Of a DNA stretch of 64,000 nt, positions 45,902 to 53,712 are shown one piece after another (position 1 is the stretch's first letter; every line of letters starts with the position of its first letter). The notes beneath the pieces were generated by a model. That model saw nothing but the letters and a program-made list of their open reading frames with translations. It ran no database searches and had not been told where the DNA came from. Made by a program: the position numbers and the translations under genes. The DNA is from Kitasatospora sp. MMS16-BH015 (lineage in GTDB: Bacteria; Actinomycetota; Actinomycetes; Streptomycetales; Streptomycetaceae), in contig NZ_CP025394.1 of the NCBI RefSeq assembly GCF_002943525.1, positions 1,488,001 through 1,552,000 of the forward strand, in the 5' to 3' direction.

Positions 45902-46906
45902 CTACAGCAAGAATCCAGCCGGGAAGGGATCAGCCGGATCGAGGAAGTACTGCGCCGTCCCGGTCACCCAGGCTCGACCGGTCACGGTCGGGATCACGGC
46001 CGGGTGGCCCGCCACGGTGGTCTCCTCGACCAGGCGGCCGGTGAAGGAGGTGCCGATGAACGAGTCGTTGACGAAATCACGCCCGATCGGCAGCTCGCCG
46101 CGGGCGTGCAGCTGGGCCATCCGGGCCGAGGTGCCGGTGCCGCAGGGCGAGCGGTCGAACCAGCCGGGGTGGATGGCCATCGCGTGGCGGGAGTGCTCGG
46201 CGGTGGAGCCGGGGGCGGCGAGGTAGACGTGGTGGACGCTGTGGATGGACGGGTCCTCCGGGTGGACGGGCCGCGCCGCCGTCGCGTTGATCGCGTCCAT
46301 CATGGCCAGCCCGGCGTCCAGGATGTCCTGCTTGCGCTCGCGCTCGAACGGCAGGCCGAACTCGGCCAGCGGCAGGATCGCGTAGAAGTTGCCGCCGTAC
46401 GCGAGGTCGTAGCCGACCGTCCCGTACCCGGGCACCTCGATCTTCTGGTCCAGGGCCACCGCGTAGGAGGCCACGTTGCGGATGGTCACGGCCTTGGCCG
46501 CGCCGCCCTCCACGTGCACGTCGGCGATCACCAGACCGGCCGGCGTGTCCAGGCGGACGGTGGTGACGGGCTCGACCACCTCGACCATGCCGGTCTCCAC
46601 CAGCACGGTGGCCACCCCGATGGTGCCGTGGCCGCACATCGGCAGCAGGCCGGAGACCTCGATGTAGAGCACGCCGAAGTCGGCGTCCGGCCGGGTGGGC
46701 GGCTGGAGGATCGCGCCACTCATCGCGGCGTGGCCGCGGGGCTCGTACATCAGCAGGGTGCGGAAGTGGTCCAGGTGCTCCTGGAAGTGCACCCGGCGCT
46801 CGGCCATGGTGGCGCCGGGGATGACGCCGAACCCGCCCGTGATCACCCGGGTCGGCATGCCCTCGGTGTGCGAGTCGACGGCGTGGAAGACATGACGGCT
46901 GCGCAT
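45902..46906 (-). CDS. 4-hydroxyproline 2-epimerase
   Basis: 334 residues. Both catalytic cysteines are present: Cys91 in PMCGHGTIG and Cys255 in DRSPCGTGTS, with the conserved GDIP-like DxxHTEG start (VDSHTEGMPTRV). This two-Cys signature matches the 4-hydroxyproline epimerase group, which interconverts trans-4-hydroxy-L-proline and cis-4-hydroxy-D-proline. It supplies the D-substrate for the FAD oxidase encoded upstream. Separated from the aldehyde dehydrogenase gene by an extragenic palindrome. Confidence 0.92.
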   Translation of the reverse strand: MRSRHVFHAVDSHTEGMPTRVITGGFGVIPGATMAERRVHFQEHLDHFRTLLMYEPRGHAAMSGAILQPPTRPDADFGVLYIEVSGLLPMCGHGTIGVATVLVETGMVEVVEPVTTVRLDTPAGLVIADVHVEGGAAKAVTIRNVASYAVALDQKIEVPGYGTVGYDLAYGGNFYAILPLAEFGLPFERERKQDILDAGLAMMDAINATAARPVHPEDPSIHSVHHVYLAAPGSTAEHSRHAMAIHPGWFDRSPCGTGTSARMAQLHARGELPIGRDFVNDSFIGTSFTGRLVEETTVAGHPAVIPTVTGRAWVTGTAQYFLDPADPFPAGFLL

Positions 46907-46979
46907 CGGTTCTCTCCCGGTTGAGTCAGATGGGGGACGGGAGGGCCGGCTGCCCCCGCAGCCGGCCTCTTCACGAGCG

Positions 46980-47888
46980 TCAGACCAGACCGTTGGCGAT
47001 GGCCTGCTCCGTGGCGGCGCGCACGGCCTTCTCGATCTCCGGGGAGAGCGCGAAGCGCGGGGCGCGGACGGGGCCGCCCGGGCGACCGGCGATGTCCATC
47101 GAGAGCTTGATGGCCTGGACGAACTCGGTCTTGGAGTCCCAGCGCAGCAGCGAGTGCAGGGACTTGTAGAGCGGCAGGGCCGTGGTCAGGTCGCCGGCCA
47201 CGGCGGCCTGGTAGAGCTTGACGGTGGCCTTGGGCAGCGCGTTCGGGTAGCCCGCGATCCAGCCGACGGCACCGGCCAGCGCGAGCTCCAGGAGCACGTC
47301 GTCGGCACCGATCAGCAGGTCCAGGCCGGGGGCCAGCTCGGCGATCTCGTAGGCCCGGCGGACGTCGCCGCTGAACTCCTTGACCGCGACGATCGAGCCC
47401 TCGCCGTGCAGCTGGGCGAGCAGCTCGGGGACGAGGTCGACCTTGGTGTCGATCGGGTTGTTGTACGCCACGATCGGCAGGCCGGCCTGGGCCACCTCGG
47501 CGTAGTGGGCGCGGACGGCGGCGTGGTCGGCGCGGTACGCGTTCGGCGGCAGCAGCAGGACGGAGCCGGCGCCGGCCTCGGCGGCCTGCTCGGCCCAGCG
47601 GCGGGACTCGGCGCTGCCGTAGGCGGCGACGCCGGGCATCACGCGGGAGCCGTCGCCGGCCGCCTCGACGGCGGTGGTGACGACGCGGGCGCGCTCCTCG
47701 GCGGTGAGGGTCTGGTACTCGCCCAGGGAGCCGTTGGGCACCACACCGTCGCAGCCCGACTCGATCAGCCAGCGGACGTGCTCGGCGTAGGCGTCGTAGT
47801 CGACGGAGAGGTCGTCACGCAGCGGCAGCGTGGTGGCGACCATGATGCCGCGCCAGGGGCGAGCGGGCTCGTGCGAAGCGAGAGACAC
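46980..47888 (-). CDS. DHDPS-family deaminase of the hydroxyproline pathway
   Basis: 302 residues from GTG 47888 (AGGGAG upstream). Schiff-base Lys170 in VAVKEFSGD and Tyr142 in VAYNNP mark the dihydrodipicolinate synthase/N-acetylneuraminate lyase fold. In hydroxyproline clusters this member converts delta-1-pyrroline-4-hydroxy-2-carboxylate to alpha-ketoglutarate semialdehyde. It has its own AT-rich promoter region with an operator-like site directly upstream. Confidence 0.9.
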   Translation of the reverse strand: MSLASHEPARPWRGIMVATTLPLRDDLSVDYDAYAEHVRWLIESGCDGVVPNGSLGEYQTLTAEERARVVTTAVEAAGDGSRVMPGVAAYGSAESRRWAEQAAEAGAGSVLLLPPNAYRADHAAVRAHYAEVAQAGLPIVAYNNPIDTKVDLVPELLAQLHGEGSIVAVKEFSGDVRRAYEIAELAPGLDLLIGADDVLLELALAGAVGWIAGYPNALPKATVKLYQAAVAGDLTTALPLYKSLHSLLRWDSKTEFVQAIKLSMDIAGRPGGPVRAPRFALSPEIEKAVRAATEQAIANGLV

Positions 47889-47914
47889 GGGGACAACTCC
47901 CTAGGTGGTGAGGT

Positions 47915-47936
47915 GTGACATTTTATTGTAGTGGAC
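47915..47936 (-). promoter_or_regulatory. Operator-like site before the deaminase gene (site B)
   Basis: Plus-strand read is GTGACATTTTATTGTAGTGGAC; it aligns with site A (GTGACATTGTACAATGGTG on the minus strand). On the minus strand it contains TACAAT (47925-47930), a probable -10 about 37 bases before the GTG start. Repressor binding would block the promoter. Confidence 0.5.
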
Positions 47937-47976
47937 AGTGCAGCCACAAGAGGGCTGCACCCGTCCGAATGATCGG

Positions 47977-49392
47977 TCAGTATGTCGGATCATCGGCCGG
48001 AACGGCGGCCAGATCTCCGAGCCGCACCGGGCCGGCGAGCGGACGGCTGTCGGCGCGGGGTGCGCCACCGCCCGCCAGGCAGGCCACGGCCGCGCCGCAC
48101 ATGCGGCCCTGGCACCAGCCCATCCCGGCCCGGGTGAGCAGTTTGACGGTGCGCGCGTCGCCCGCACCCAGGTCGTCCACGGCCTCGCGGATCTTCGCGA
48201 CCGAGACCTCCTCGCAGCGGCAGACGTCCGTCTCCGGGGTCAGCCACTCCGGCCAGCCGGGGCCGGGCCGGTGCGCCGCGGCCATCAGGCCGGCGAAGGC
48301 CCGCCGGCGGCGCTGCCGGGCCCGCAGGCCGCCCGGCACCTCCCGGCCGGCGATCACCCGGGCCGCCAGCTCGCCCTCGGCCACCGCCAAGTCGGCGCCG
48401 CCGACCCCGCAGGTCTCTCCCGCCGCCCAGAGCCCGGGCAGACTGGTGCGCAGCTCGGCGTCGACCCGCAGGCCCACCGTGCCGTCGCCCAGCTCCACCG
48501 TCTCGGCGCCCAGCTCGGTGGCGAGCTCGATCTGCGGCACCAGGCCGTGCCCGATCGCCACCGCGTCGCAGGCCAGGTACCGCTCGGTGCCGGGCACCGG
48601 GCGCCACTGGCGGTCCAGCTTGGCGATCGTCACCCCGGTCACCCGGTCGGTGCCGTGCGCCTGCACCACGGCGCTGGAGCGACGCAGCCGCACCCCGTGC
48701 CGCAGCAGCTTGGCGCCGTGCTCGGCGCCCTCCACCAGCTTGGCGGGGTTGGCCGCCAGCGTGGTGACCCCCCGGGCGTAGCCCAGGTAGTCGGTGGCCT
48801 CCACCACGGCCGGCACGCTCGCCCCGGCCGAGACCAGCGAGGAGGCGGCGGCCAGCAGCAGCGGGCCGGAGCCCGCCACCACGATCCGCTTGCCCGGCAG
48901 CACCAGGCCGGCCTTGAGCATGGCCTGGGCGCCGCCGGCCGTGACCACCCCGGGCAGCGTCCAGCCGGGGAAGGGCAGCTGGCGCTCGTAGGCGCCGGTG
49001 GCCAGCAGCACGGCCGCGGCCGGCACGACGGCCGTGCCGCCGGAGCCGCCGGGGCCGGTGGTGGCGTGCAGCCGCCAGCCCTCGCCGGTCTCGGCCGTCC
49101 ACACCTGGTGCTCGGTCAGGTAGGTCAGCCGGCCGAGGTCGGTCTGCCGCTTGAGCCGGGCGGAGAGGCCGGTGAAGATGCCCCAGCCGTGGTGCAGCTT
49201 CTCCGGGTGGGCGGCCTTCAGACCGGGGGCCGGGTGGCGGTAGTACTGCCCGCCGGGGCGCGGGCCCGCGTCGAGCAGCGCGCAGCGCAGGCCGAGCTCG
49301 GCGGCCGTGACGGCGGCCGCGAGCCCGGCCGGGCCCGCGCCGATGACGGCGAGGTCGAAGGACTCCTGGGGCTCAGATGGCGAGGTCGGCAC
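47977..49392 (-). CDS. FAD/NAD-dependent oxidoreductase subunit with BFD-like [2Fe-2S] domain
   Basis: 471 residues. Rossmann motif GAGPAG at 18-23 and a second one (GSGPLLLAAAS) near 175. C-terminal cysteine set CRCEEV then WCQGRMCG fits a bacterioferredoxin-like [2Fe-2S] or related cluster. Together with the small ferredoxin-like protein and the DadA-like protein it makes a three-part amino-acid dehydrogenase, as described for D-hydroxyproline dehydrogenases. Overlaps the small gene before it by 20 bases. Confidence 0.88.
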   Translation of the reverse strand: MPTSPSEPQESFDLAVIGAGPAGLAAAVTAAELGLRCALLDAGPRPGGQYYRHPAPGLKAAHPEKLHHGWGIFTGLSARLKRQTDLGRLTYLTEHQVWTAETGEGWRLHATTGPGGSGGTAVVPAAAVLLATGAYERQLPFPGWTLPGVVTAGGAQAMLKAGLVLPGKRIVVAGSGPLLLAAASSLVSAGASVPAVVEATDYLGYARGVTTLAANPAKLVEGAEHGAKLLRHGVRLRRSSAVVQAHGTDRVTGVTIAKLDRQWRPVPGTERYLACDAVAIGHGLVPQIELATELGAETVELGDGTVGLRVDAELRTSLPGLWAAGETCGVGGADLAVAEGELAARVIAGREVPGGLRARQRRRRAFAGLMAAAHRPGPGWPEWLTPETDVCRCEEVSVAKIREAVDDLGAGDARTVKLLTRAGMGWCQGRMCGAAVACLAGGGAPRADSRPLAGPVRLGDLAAVPADDPTY

Positions 49393-49696
49393 GGCCGTGG
49401 CCCTCCTGGGTGGTGACGGTGTCGCCGGGCTGGGCGGGCAGCAGGCAGGTCCGCTGGTTGGGGCGGCCGTTGACGGTGGCCAGGCAGTCGTAGCAGGCGC
49501 CGATCCCGCAGAAGGCGCCGCGCGGGCGGCCCTCCACCCGGGTGGTGCGCCAGGCCAGGATGTCGGCGGCCCAGAGCGCGGCGGCGATCGACTGGCCGGG
49601 CAGCGCCGGGATCTCGCGGCCGTCGAACTCGATGATGTGCGCGGCCTCGGGCCGGGCGCCGACCAGCGAGGCGGGGGTCTGCCGGGCGCCGCTCAT
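49373..49696 (-). CDS. Small [2Fe-2S] ferredoxin-like subunit
   Basis: 107 residues. The four cluster ligands fit CGIGACYDC and a later Cys in RTCLLP. This is the small electron-transfer subunit in sarcosine/hydroxyproline-type dehydrogenases; it would pass electrons from FAD to the partner subunit. ATG overlaps the stop of the upstream gene by four bases and its end overlaps the next gene by 20, so the three are translated together. Confidence 0.88.
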   Translation of the reverse strand: MSGARQTPASLVGARPEAAHIIEFDGREIPALPGQSIAAALWAADILAWRTTRVEGRPRGAFCGIGACYDCLATVNGRPNQRTCLLPAQPGDTVTTQEGHGRADLAI

Positions 49697-50853
49697 GACT
49701 CCTCCTCGATGAACCGGTCGGGACGGAAGGGGGTGAGGTCCAGGGCGGGCGGCTGCCCGGTCAGCTGGTCGGCGATCAGCCGGCCGGTGGCGGGGGCCAA
49801 TCCGATGCCCGCGCCCTCATGGCCGCAGGCGTGGTACAGGCCGGCCACCCGGGCGTCGGCCCCCACGGCCGGCAGGTGATCCGGCAGGTACGGGCGGAAG
49901 CCCCGGTAGGCGCGCTGCACGGTGACCTCGGCCAGCACCGGGAAGAGCTTGACCGCGTTGGCCGCCAGCCGGTGCAGCACCTCCACCGACAGCGTCCGGT
50001 CGAAGCCCACCCGCTCGCGGCTGGCGCCGATCAGCACCGGCCCGGCCGGGGTGCCCTCGACCACGGCCGAGGTCTGCAGGGCGGCGGAGCCGCTGGCCAC
50101 GTCGGCCACGTAGTCGGCCGCGTAGACCTTGTGCCGCACCACCCGGGGCAGCGGCTCGGTGACCAGCACGAAGCCCCGGCGGGGCATCACCGGCAGGCGC
50201 ACCCCCGCCAGCTCGGCCAGCTCGCCGCCCCAGGTGCCGGCCGCGTTGACCACGGCGGGGGCCTCGATGGTGCGGCGCTCGGTGACCACGCCGGTCACGG
50301 CGCCGTCGGCCCCGGTGCGCACCGCCGTGACGGCCTCGCCGAGGTACAGCGCGGCCCCGGCCGCCCGGGCGGCGCGCAGCAGGTGGGCGGCGGCCAGGGC
50401 CGGCTGCACCTGCGCGTCCTGCGGGTAGTGGAAGCCCCCGGCCAACCCCTCGGCCAGGTGCGGCTCCAGCTCGCGCAGGCGCTCGCCCGCGATCTCCGCC
50501 GACTCGACGCCGACCTCGGCCTGGTGCGCGGCGAACTTGCGCAGCGCGGCCATCCCGGCCTCGCCGGAGGCCACCACGAGCCCGCCCTTGGGCTCGTACT
50601 CGACGGCCTCCCCGAGCTCTGCGGCCAGCTCCCGCCACAGCCCGGTGGAGTACAGCGCGAGGTCGAGCTCGGGGCCCGGCTCCTTGTCGGAGACCAGCAG
50701 GTTGCCCTCGCCGGCCCCGGTGGTGCCGCCCGCGACGGGGCCGCGGTCGACGACGGCCACGGCCAGGCCGGCCCGGGCGGCGTAGTAGGCGCAGGCGGCA
50801 CCGACGACTCCGGCGCCGATCACCACGACATCGTGGAGGGATCTCTTGAGCAC
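49693..50853 (-). CDS. DadA/glycine oxidase-type FAD subunit, likely D-hydroxyproline dehydrogenase
   Basis: 386 residues. FAD-binding GAGVVGAACAYYAARAG near the N-terminus and the DAO-type C-terminal block (RAYRGFRPYLPDHLPAVG, then CGHEGAGIGLAPATG). It oxidises a D-imino acid, expected to be cis-4-hydroxy-D-proline. Starts with GTG 50853 and no Shine-Dalgarno; a -10 lies six bases upstream, so the message is likely leaderless. First gene of the subunit operon. Confidence 0.87.
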   Translation of the reverse strand: MLKRSLHDVVVIGAGVVGAACAYYAARAGLAVAVVDRGPVAGGTTGAGEGNLLVSDKEPGPELDLALYSTGLWRELAAELGEAVEYEPKGGLVVASGEAGMAALRKFAAHQAEVGVESAEIAGERLRELEPHLAEGLAGGFHYPQDAQVQPALAAAHLLRAARAAGAALYLGEAVTAVRTGADGAVTGVVTERRTIEAPAVVNAAGTWGGELAELAGVRLPVMPRRGFVLVTEPLPRVVRHKVYAADYVADVASGSAALQTSAVVEGTPAGPVLIGASRERVGFDRTLSVEVLHRLAANAVKLFPVLAEVTVQRAYRGFRPYLPDHLPAVGADARVAGLYHACGHEGAGIGLAPATGRLIADQLTGQPPALDLTPFRPDRFIEEES

Positions 50854-50889
50854 GTCAGTAATATGTCACACTGCAGTGTGGCTTGCCAA
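50854..50889 (-). promoter_or_regulatory. Leaderless promoter with palindromic operator (site C)
   Basis: Minus strand: TTGGCA (50884-50889), 18-base spacer, CATATT (50860-50865), then six bases to the GTG start. The spacer holds a perfect 14-base palindrome CACACTGCAGTGTG (50867-50880), and GTGACAT lies over the -10 edge as in sites A and B. Confidence 0.65.
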
Positions 50890-50927
50890 GAGCACGTAAA
50901 CAGCCGGGGAAGCAGCGCCGACGACGA

Positions 50928-50957
50928 AGGGCGTGGGGGAAGCCTCCCCCACGCCCT
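50928..50957 (-). terminator. Terminator after tatC
   Basis: Perfect 13-bp stem (50928-50940 with 50945-50957), 4-base loop, 20 bases after the tatC stop codon. It insulates the tat/paf side from the hydroxyproline promoter. Confidence 0.75.
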
Positions 50958-50976
50958 CTCACTCACCCGGCAGTGC

Positions 50977-51909
50977 TCAGGTGATGTCGTCCATCTGCTC
51001 GCCCCGGGCCGCCGGGATCGGCGCCGGTGCGGCCGGCGCCCCCGAGGCCTCCACCGGCTCGGCGGCGGCCACGTCCTCCACCGAGAGGTCGAGGTGCGAG
51101 GCCTCCTCGTCGTCCAGGCCGGCGTCCGGGTTGCGCTTGGCCCGGCGGCGGTCGTTGACCATCGCGATCGCCACGGCGATGAAGTACAGGCCCCAGATCG
51201 GCGCCGCCAGCGCGAGCATGCTGAGCGGGTCGGTGGAGGGGGTGGCGAAGGCCGCGAAGACCGTGATTCCCATGATCATGCCGCGCCACCAGCCGAGCAG
51301 CCGCTTGCCGGTCACCATGCCCGCGAAGTTGAGCATCACCAGCAGCAGCGGGAACTCGAAGGCGCAGCCGAAGACCAGCAGCAGCCGGGTGGCGATGTCG
51401 AAGTAGTCCTCGGGCGGCAGGATCGGCGTCGTCCCGGAGGGGCTGAACGAGATCAGCACCTGCACGGTGGTCGGCAGCAGCAGGTACGCGCAGGTCACAC
51501 CGGCCAGGAAGAGCGGCACGCCGGCGCCCAGGAAGCTCAGCGCGTAGCGGCGCTCGTGCTTGTGCAGACCGGGCGAGACGAAGGCCCACAGCTGGTACAG
51601 CCAGACCGGCACGGTGGCCACCACGGCCGCCGTCAGGGCGACCTTGAGCGTCCAGGTGAACGGCGTGGTCAGGCCGATGTTCGAGATCTGCGCGCACTTG
51701 CCCTTGAAGTTGTGCGCCGACTCGGCGTCGCACTGCGGCAGCGGCTTCAGCAGGAAGGTCTCGATCTGCTTGTGGAAGTACAGCGCCACGATCGTGAGCA
51801 GCACGATCGCGAGGACCGACTTGACCAACCGGCTCCGGAGCTCGCGGAGGTGGTCGGCCAGGGCCATCCGGCCCTCAGGGTCCTTGGGCGTTTTCGACGA
51901 CTTGCTCAA
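50977..51909 (-). CDS. tatC: Twin-arginine translocase subunit TatC
   Basis: 310 residues. Conserved N-terminal MALADHLRELRSRL, six membrane segments, FVSPGLHKHERR and FEFPLLLVMLNFAG, all hallmarks of TatC, the signal-peptide receptor of the Tat export pathway. An ~60-residue charged C-terminal tail is longer than in Gram-negative TatC, as usual in actinobacteria. It follows tatA on the same strand. Confidence 0.96.
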   Translation of the reverse strand: MSKSSKTPKDPEGRMALADHLRELRSRLVKSVLAIVLLTIVALYFHKQIETFLLKPLPQCDAESAHNFKGKCAQISNIGLTTPFTWTLKVALTAAVVATVPVWLYQLWAFVSPGLHKHERRYALSFLGAGVPLFLAGVTCAYLLLPTTVQVLISFSPSGTTPILPPEDYFDIATRLLLVFGCAFEFPLLLVMLNFAGMVTGKRLLGWWRGMIMGITVFAAFATPSTDPLSMLALAAPIWGLYFIAVAIAMVNDRRRAKRNPDAGLDDEEASHLDLSVEDVAAAEPVEASGAPAAPAPIPAARGEQMDDIT

Positions 51910-51966
51910 CCCCGGTCCTCAACAACTCGTGCGGTGGTGCCGGCCGGGCGGCGGGCACCGGTACTG

Positions 51967-52233
51967 CTAATCCTGGCGTGGCGCTTCTTCCGGCTGGGCC
52001 ACCGGGCGGGAGTCCGCGCCGGGGGCTCCGGGGGCCGGCTTGACCGCCTTGGGGGCCGGAGCCGCCTGTGGCTGCTCCTCCTCCGTGCCGTCCTCGCGCA
52101 GCGCCTTGGCCTCACTCTTCAGGATGCGCGCGGACTTGCCGAGGTTGCGGGCGAGCTCCGGCAGCTTCTTCGCGCCGAACAGCAGCAGCGCGAGGACCAC
52201 GATCACCAGGATCGCGATGGGCGAGACCCTCAT
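51967..52233 (-). CDS. tatA: Twin-arginine translocase pore subunit TatA
   Basis: 88 residues from ATG 52233. Single membrane helix (ILVIVVLALLLFGAKKLPEL, containing the FG-KKLPEL hinge), amphipathic helix (ARNLGKSARILKSEA) and a Pro-rich tail. With TatC it forms the folded-protein export pore. In this order (pafC, small genes, tatA, tatC) it is commonly linked to the proteasome locus in actinobacteria. Confidence 0.95.
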   Translation of the reverse strand: MRVSPIAILVIVVLALLLFGAKKLPELARNLGKSARILKSEAKALREDGTEEEQPQAAPAPKAVKPAPGAPGADSRPVAQPEEAPRQD

Positions 52234-52354
52234 GGGTGACCACCTTCCCGTCGCGTGGGAGGCATTCCCCCACGCGGGCGATGGTAGCCCGTGCCGGTGA
52301 CGCGGCGGCAACCGCCGCCCGCCACTTCGTCGGCTACCACCCCTCCCTCCAGTG

Positions 52355-52522
52355 TCAGCCCCGCAGCGGGATCTCCCCGCCTGCCTCGGCCAACGCCCGC
52401 GAGGCGCCGTCCACCGCCCGGGCCAGCCGCGCGGCGTCCAGCCAGAGCCGGGCCCCGAGCGCCCCGAGCACCAGCAGCCCCGCAGTGGAGAGCAGCACGG
52501 CCGCGATCACGTACCAGGTCAC
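52355..52522 (-). CDS. Tiny membrane protein of the pafC-tatA interval
   Basis: 55 residues from GTG 52522, with AAGGGTGAG upstream. N-terminal hydrophobic helix (WYVIAAVLLSTAGLLVLGAL), then a short Arg/Ala amphipathic tail ending IPLRG. Its start lies 8 bases after the stop of the zinc-ribbon gene, so it is probably in the paf-tat operon. Function unknown. Confidence 0.6.
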   Translation of the reverse strand: MTWYVIAAVLLSTAGLLVLGALGARLWLDAARLARAVDGASRALAEAGGEIPLRG

Positions 52523-52529
52523 AGTGGGC

Positions 52530-52760
52530 TCACCCTTCGGCCGGGACGAGCCGCATGGTGCTGACCCCGGCTCCGGTCAGGGCGGCGACGATCTTCTCCC
52601 CGGCCGGCTTGCGGACGGCTGCGCCGCAGGCCGGGCAGGTGAAACTGTAGAAGGTCCGCTCCCGGGTGGCGCCGAGGGCCAGCCGGAAGGCGGCGGCCGG
52701 GAGCTCCACCTTCTCCCGGCAGTCCGAGCAGTAGACCTTGAATCTGGCGGAGTCGCTCAC
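52530..52760 (-). CDS. Small zinc-ribbon protein
   Basis: 76 residues from GTG 52760, which overlaps the pafC stop by four bases. Two CxxC pairs (CSDC at 11-14 and CPAC at 42-45) form a zinc ribbon. Short soluble protein without a known role; coupling to pafC suggests co-expression with the proteasome regulators. Confidence 0.75.
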   Translation of the reverse strand: MSDSARFKVYCSDCREKVELPAAAFRLALGATRERTFYSFTCPACGAAVRKPAGEKIVAALTGAGVSTMRLVPAEG

Positions 52761-53710
52761 CGCTCGGACCCGTAGTGCTCGAGCGCCGCGCGGGCGGCGG
52801 AGCCGGCCTGCTCGGCGAGCTCGGCGGGGGCGACGATCCGGCCGTCCCGGCCCAGCCGCAGGGCGAGCGGGCGCAGCCCGGCCGGGTCGGCCGAGCGCAG
52901 GGTGATCCGCAGGCCGCCGTCGGGCAGCTCCTCGGCGCGGTCGTGGGTGTAGTACTCGGCGACCCAGCGCCCGCCGGGGCCGACCTCCACGATCACCTCG
53001 GGGTCGTCGGCGGCGGGGTTGACCAGGCCGGCCGAGAGGTCCCGCGGCTCCAGCCGCGGCGGGTCGGCCGGCTCGTCCAGCACCTTGATCTCGGCCACCC
53101 GGTCGAGGCGGAAGAGCCGGCGGTCCTCGGAGACCCGGCACCACCCCTCCAGGTAGGTGTGGCCCTCGGTGACCAGGCGGATCGGGTCCACCTCGCGCTC
53201 GGTCATGCCGCCGCGCCCGTGCGAGTAGTAGCGCAGCCAGATCAGCCGGCCCTCGCTGAGCGCGCGGTCGATGTCGGCGAAGACCTGGCCCTCGGCCTCG
53301 AAGTGCACGCCGACCCGGGCGGAGGCGTCGGCGCTCTCGCCGGCCGCGTTCTCGATCTTGGTGACGGCCCGGGTGAGCGCCTCGCGGTCGCGCTGGCGCA
53401 GACCCGGCAGGCCGGCCACCGCGCGGGCGGCCACCAGGAGGGCGGTGGCCTCGTCGGCGGCCAGGCGCAGCGGCTGCGCCACGTCGTCCACGTTGTGCCA
53501 CCAGATCCGCTCGCCGTCGGTGTCGATGTCGAGCAGGTCGCCGCCGCGGAAGCTGGTGCCGCACATCGGCAGCACGTTCAGGTCGGCGATCAGCTCGCGC
53601 TCACTGATGCCGAAGGCGCGGGCCACCTCGGCCACCTCGGCCCCGGGGCGCTCGCGCAGGTAGGTGACCAGCGAGAGCATCCGCCGGGTCTGGTCGATCG
53701 CGTTGCTCAT
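52757..53710 (-). CDS. pafC: WYL-domain regulator PafC
   Basis: 317 residues from ATG 53710. N-terminal winged helix (VTYLRERPGAEVAEVARAFG, ISERELIADLNVL), WYL module (LIWLRYYSHGRGG..., DPIRLVTEGHTYLEGWC) and a C-terminal WCX-type extension. PafB and PafC act together as a DNA-damage-responsive transcription activator in mycobacteria; same role is inferred here. Two bases separate it from pafB. Confidence 0.93.
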   Translation of the reverse strand: MSNAIDQTRRMLSLVTYLRERPGAEVAEVARAFGISERELIADLNVLPMCGTSFRGGDLLDIDTDGERIWWHNVDDVAQPLRLAADEATALLVAARAVAGLPGLRQRDREALTRAVTKIENAAGESADASARVGVHFEAEGQVFADIDRALSEGRLIWLRYYSHGRGGMTEREVDPIRLVTEGHTYLEGWCRVSEDRRLFRLDRVAEIKVLDEPADPPRLEPRDLSAGLVNPAADDPEVIVEVGPGGRWVAEYYTHDRAEELPDGGLRITLRSADPAGLRPLALRLGRDGRIVAPAELAEQAGSAARAALEHYGSER

Positions 53711-53712
53711 GG

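Noticed and set aside
49819..52239. 806-codon plus-strand frame over the oxidase and tat genes
   Set aside because: Gly/His/Arg-rich shadow opposite the FAD oxidase, tatC and tatA genes; no ribosome site or family features.
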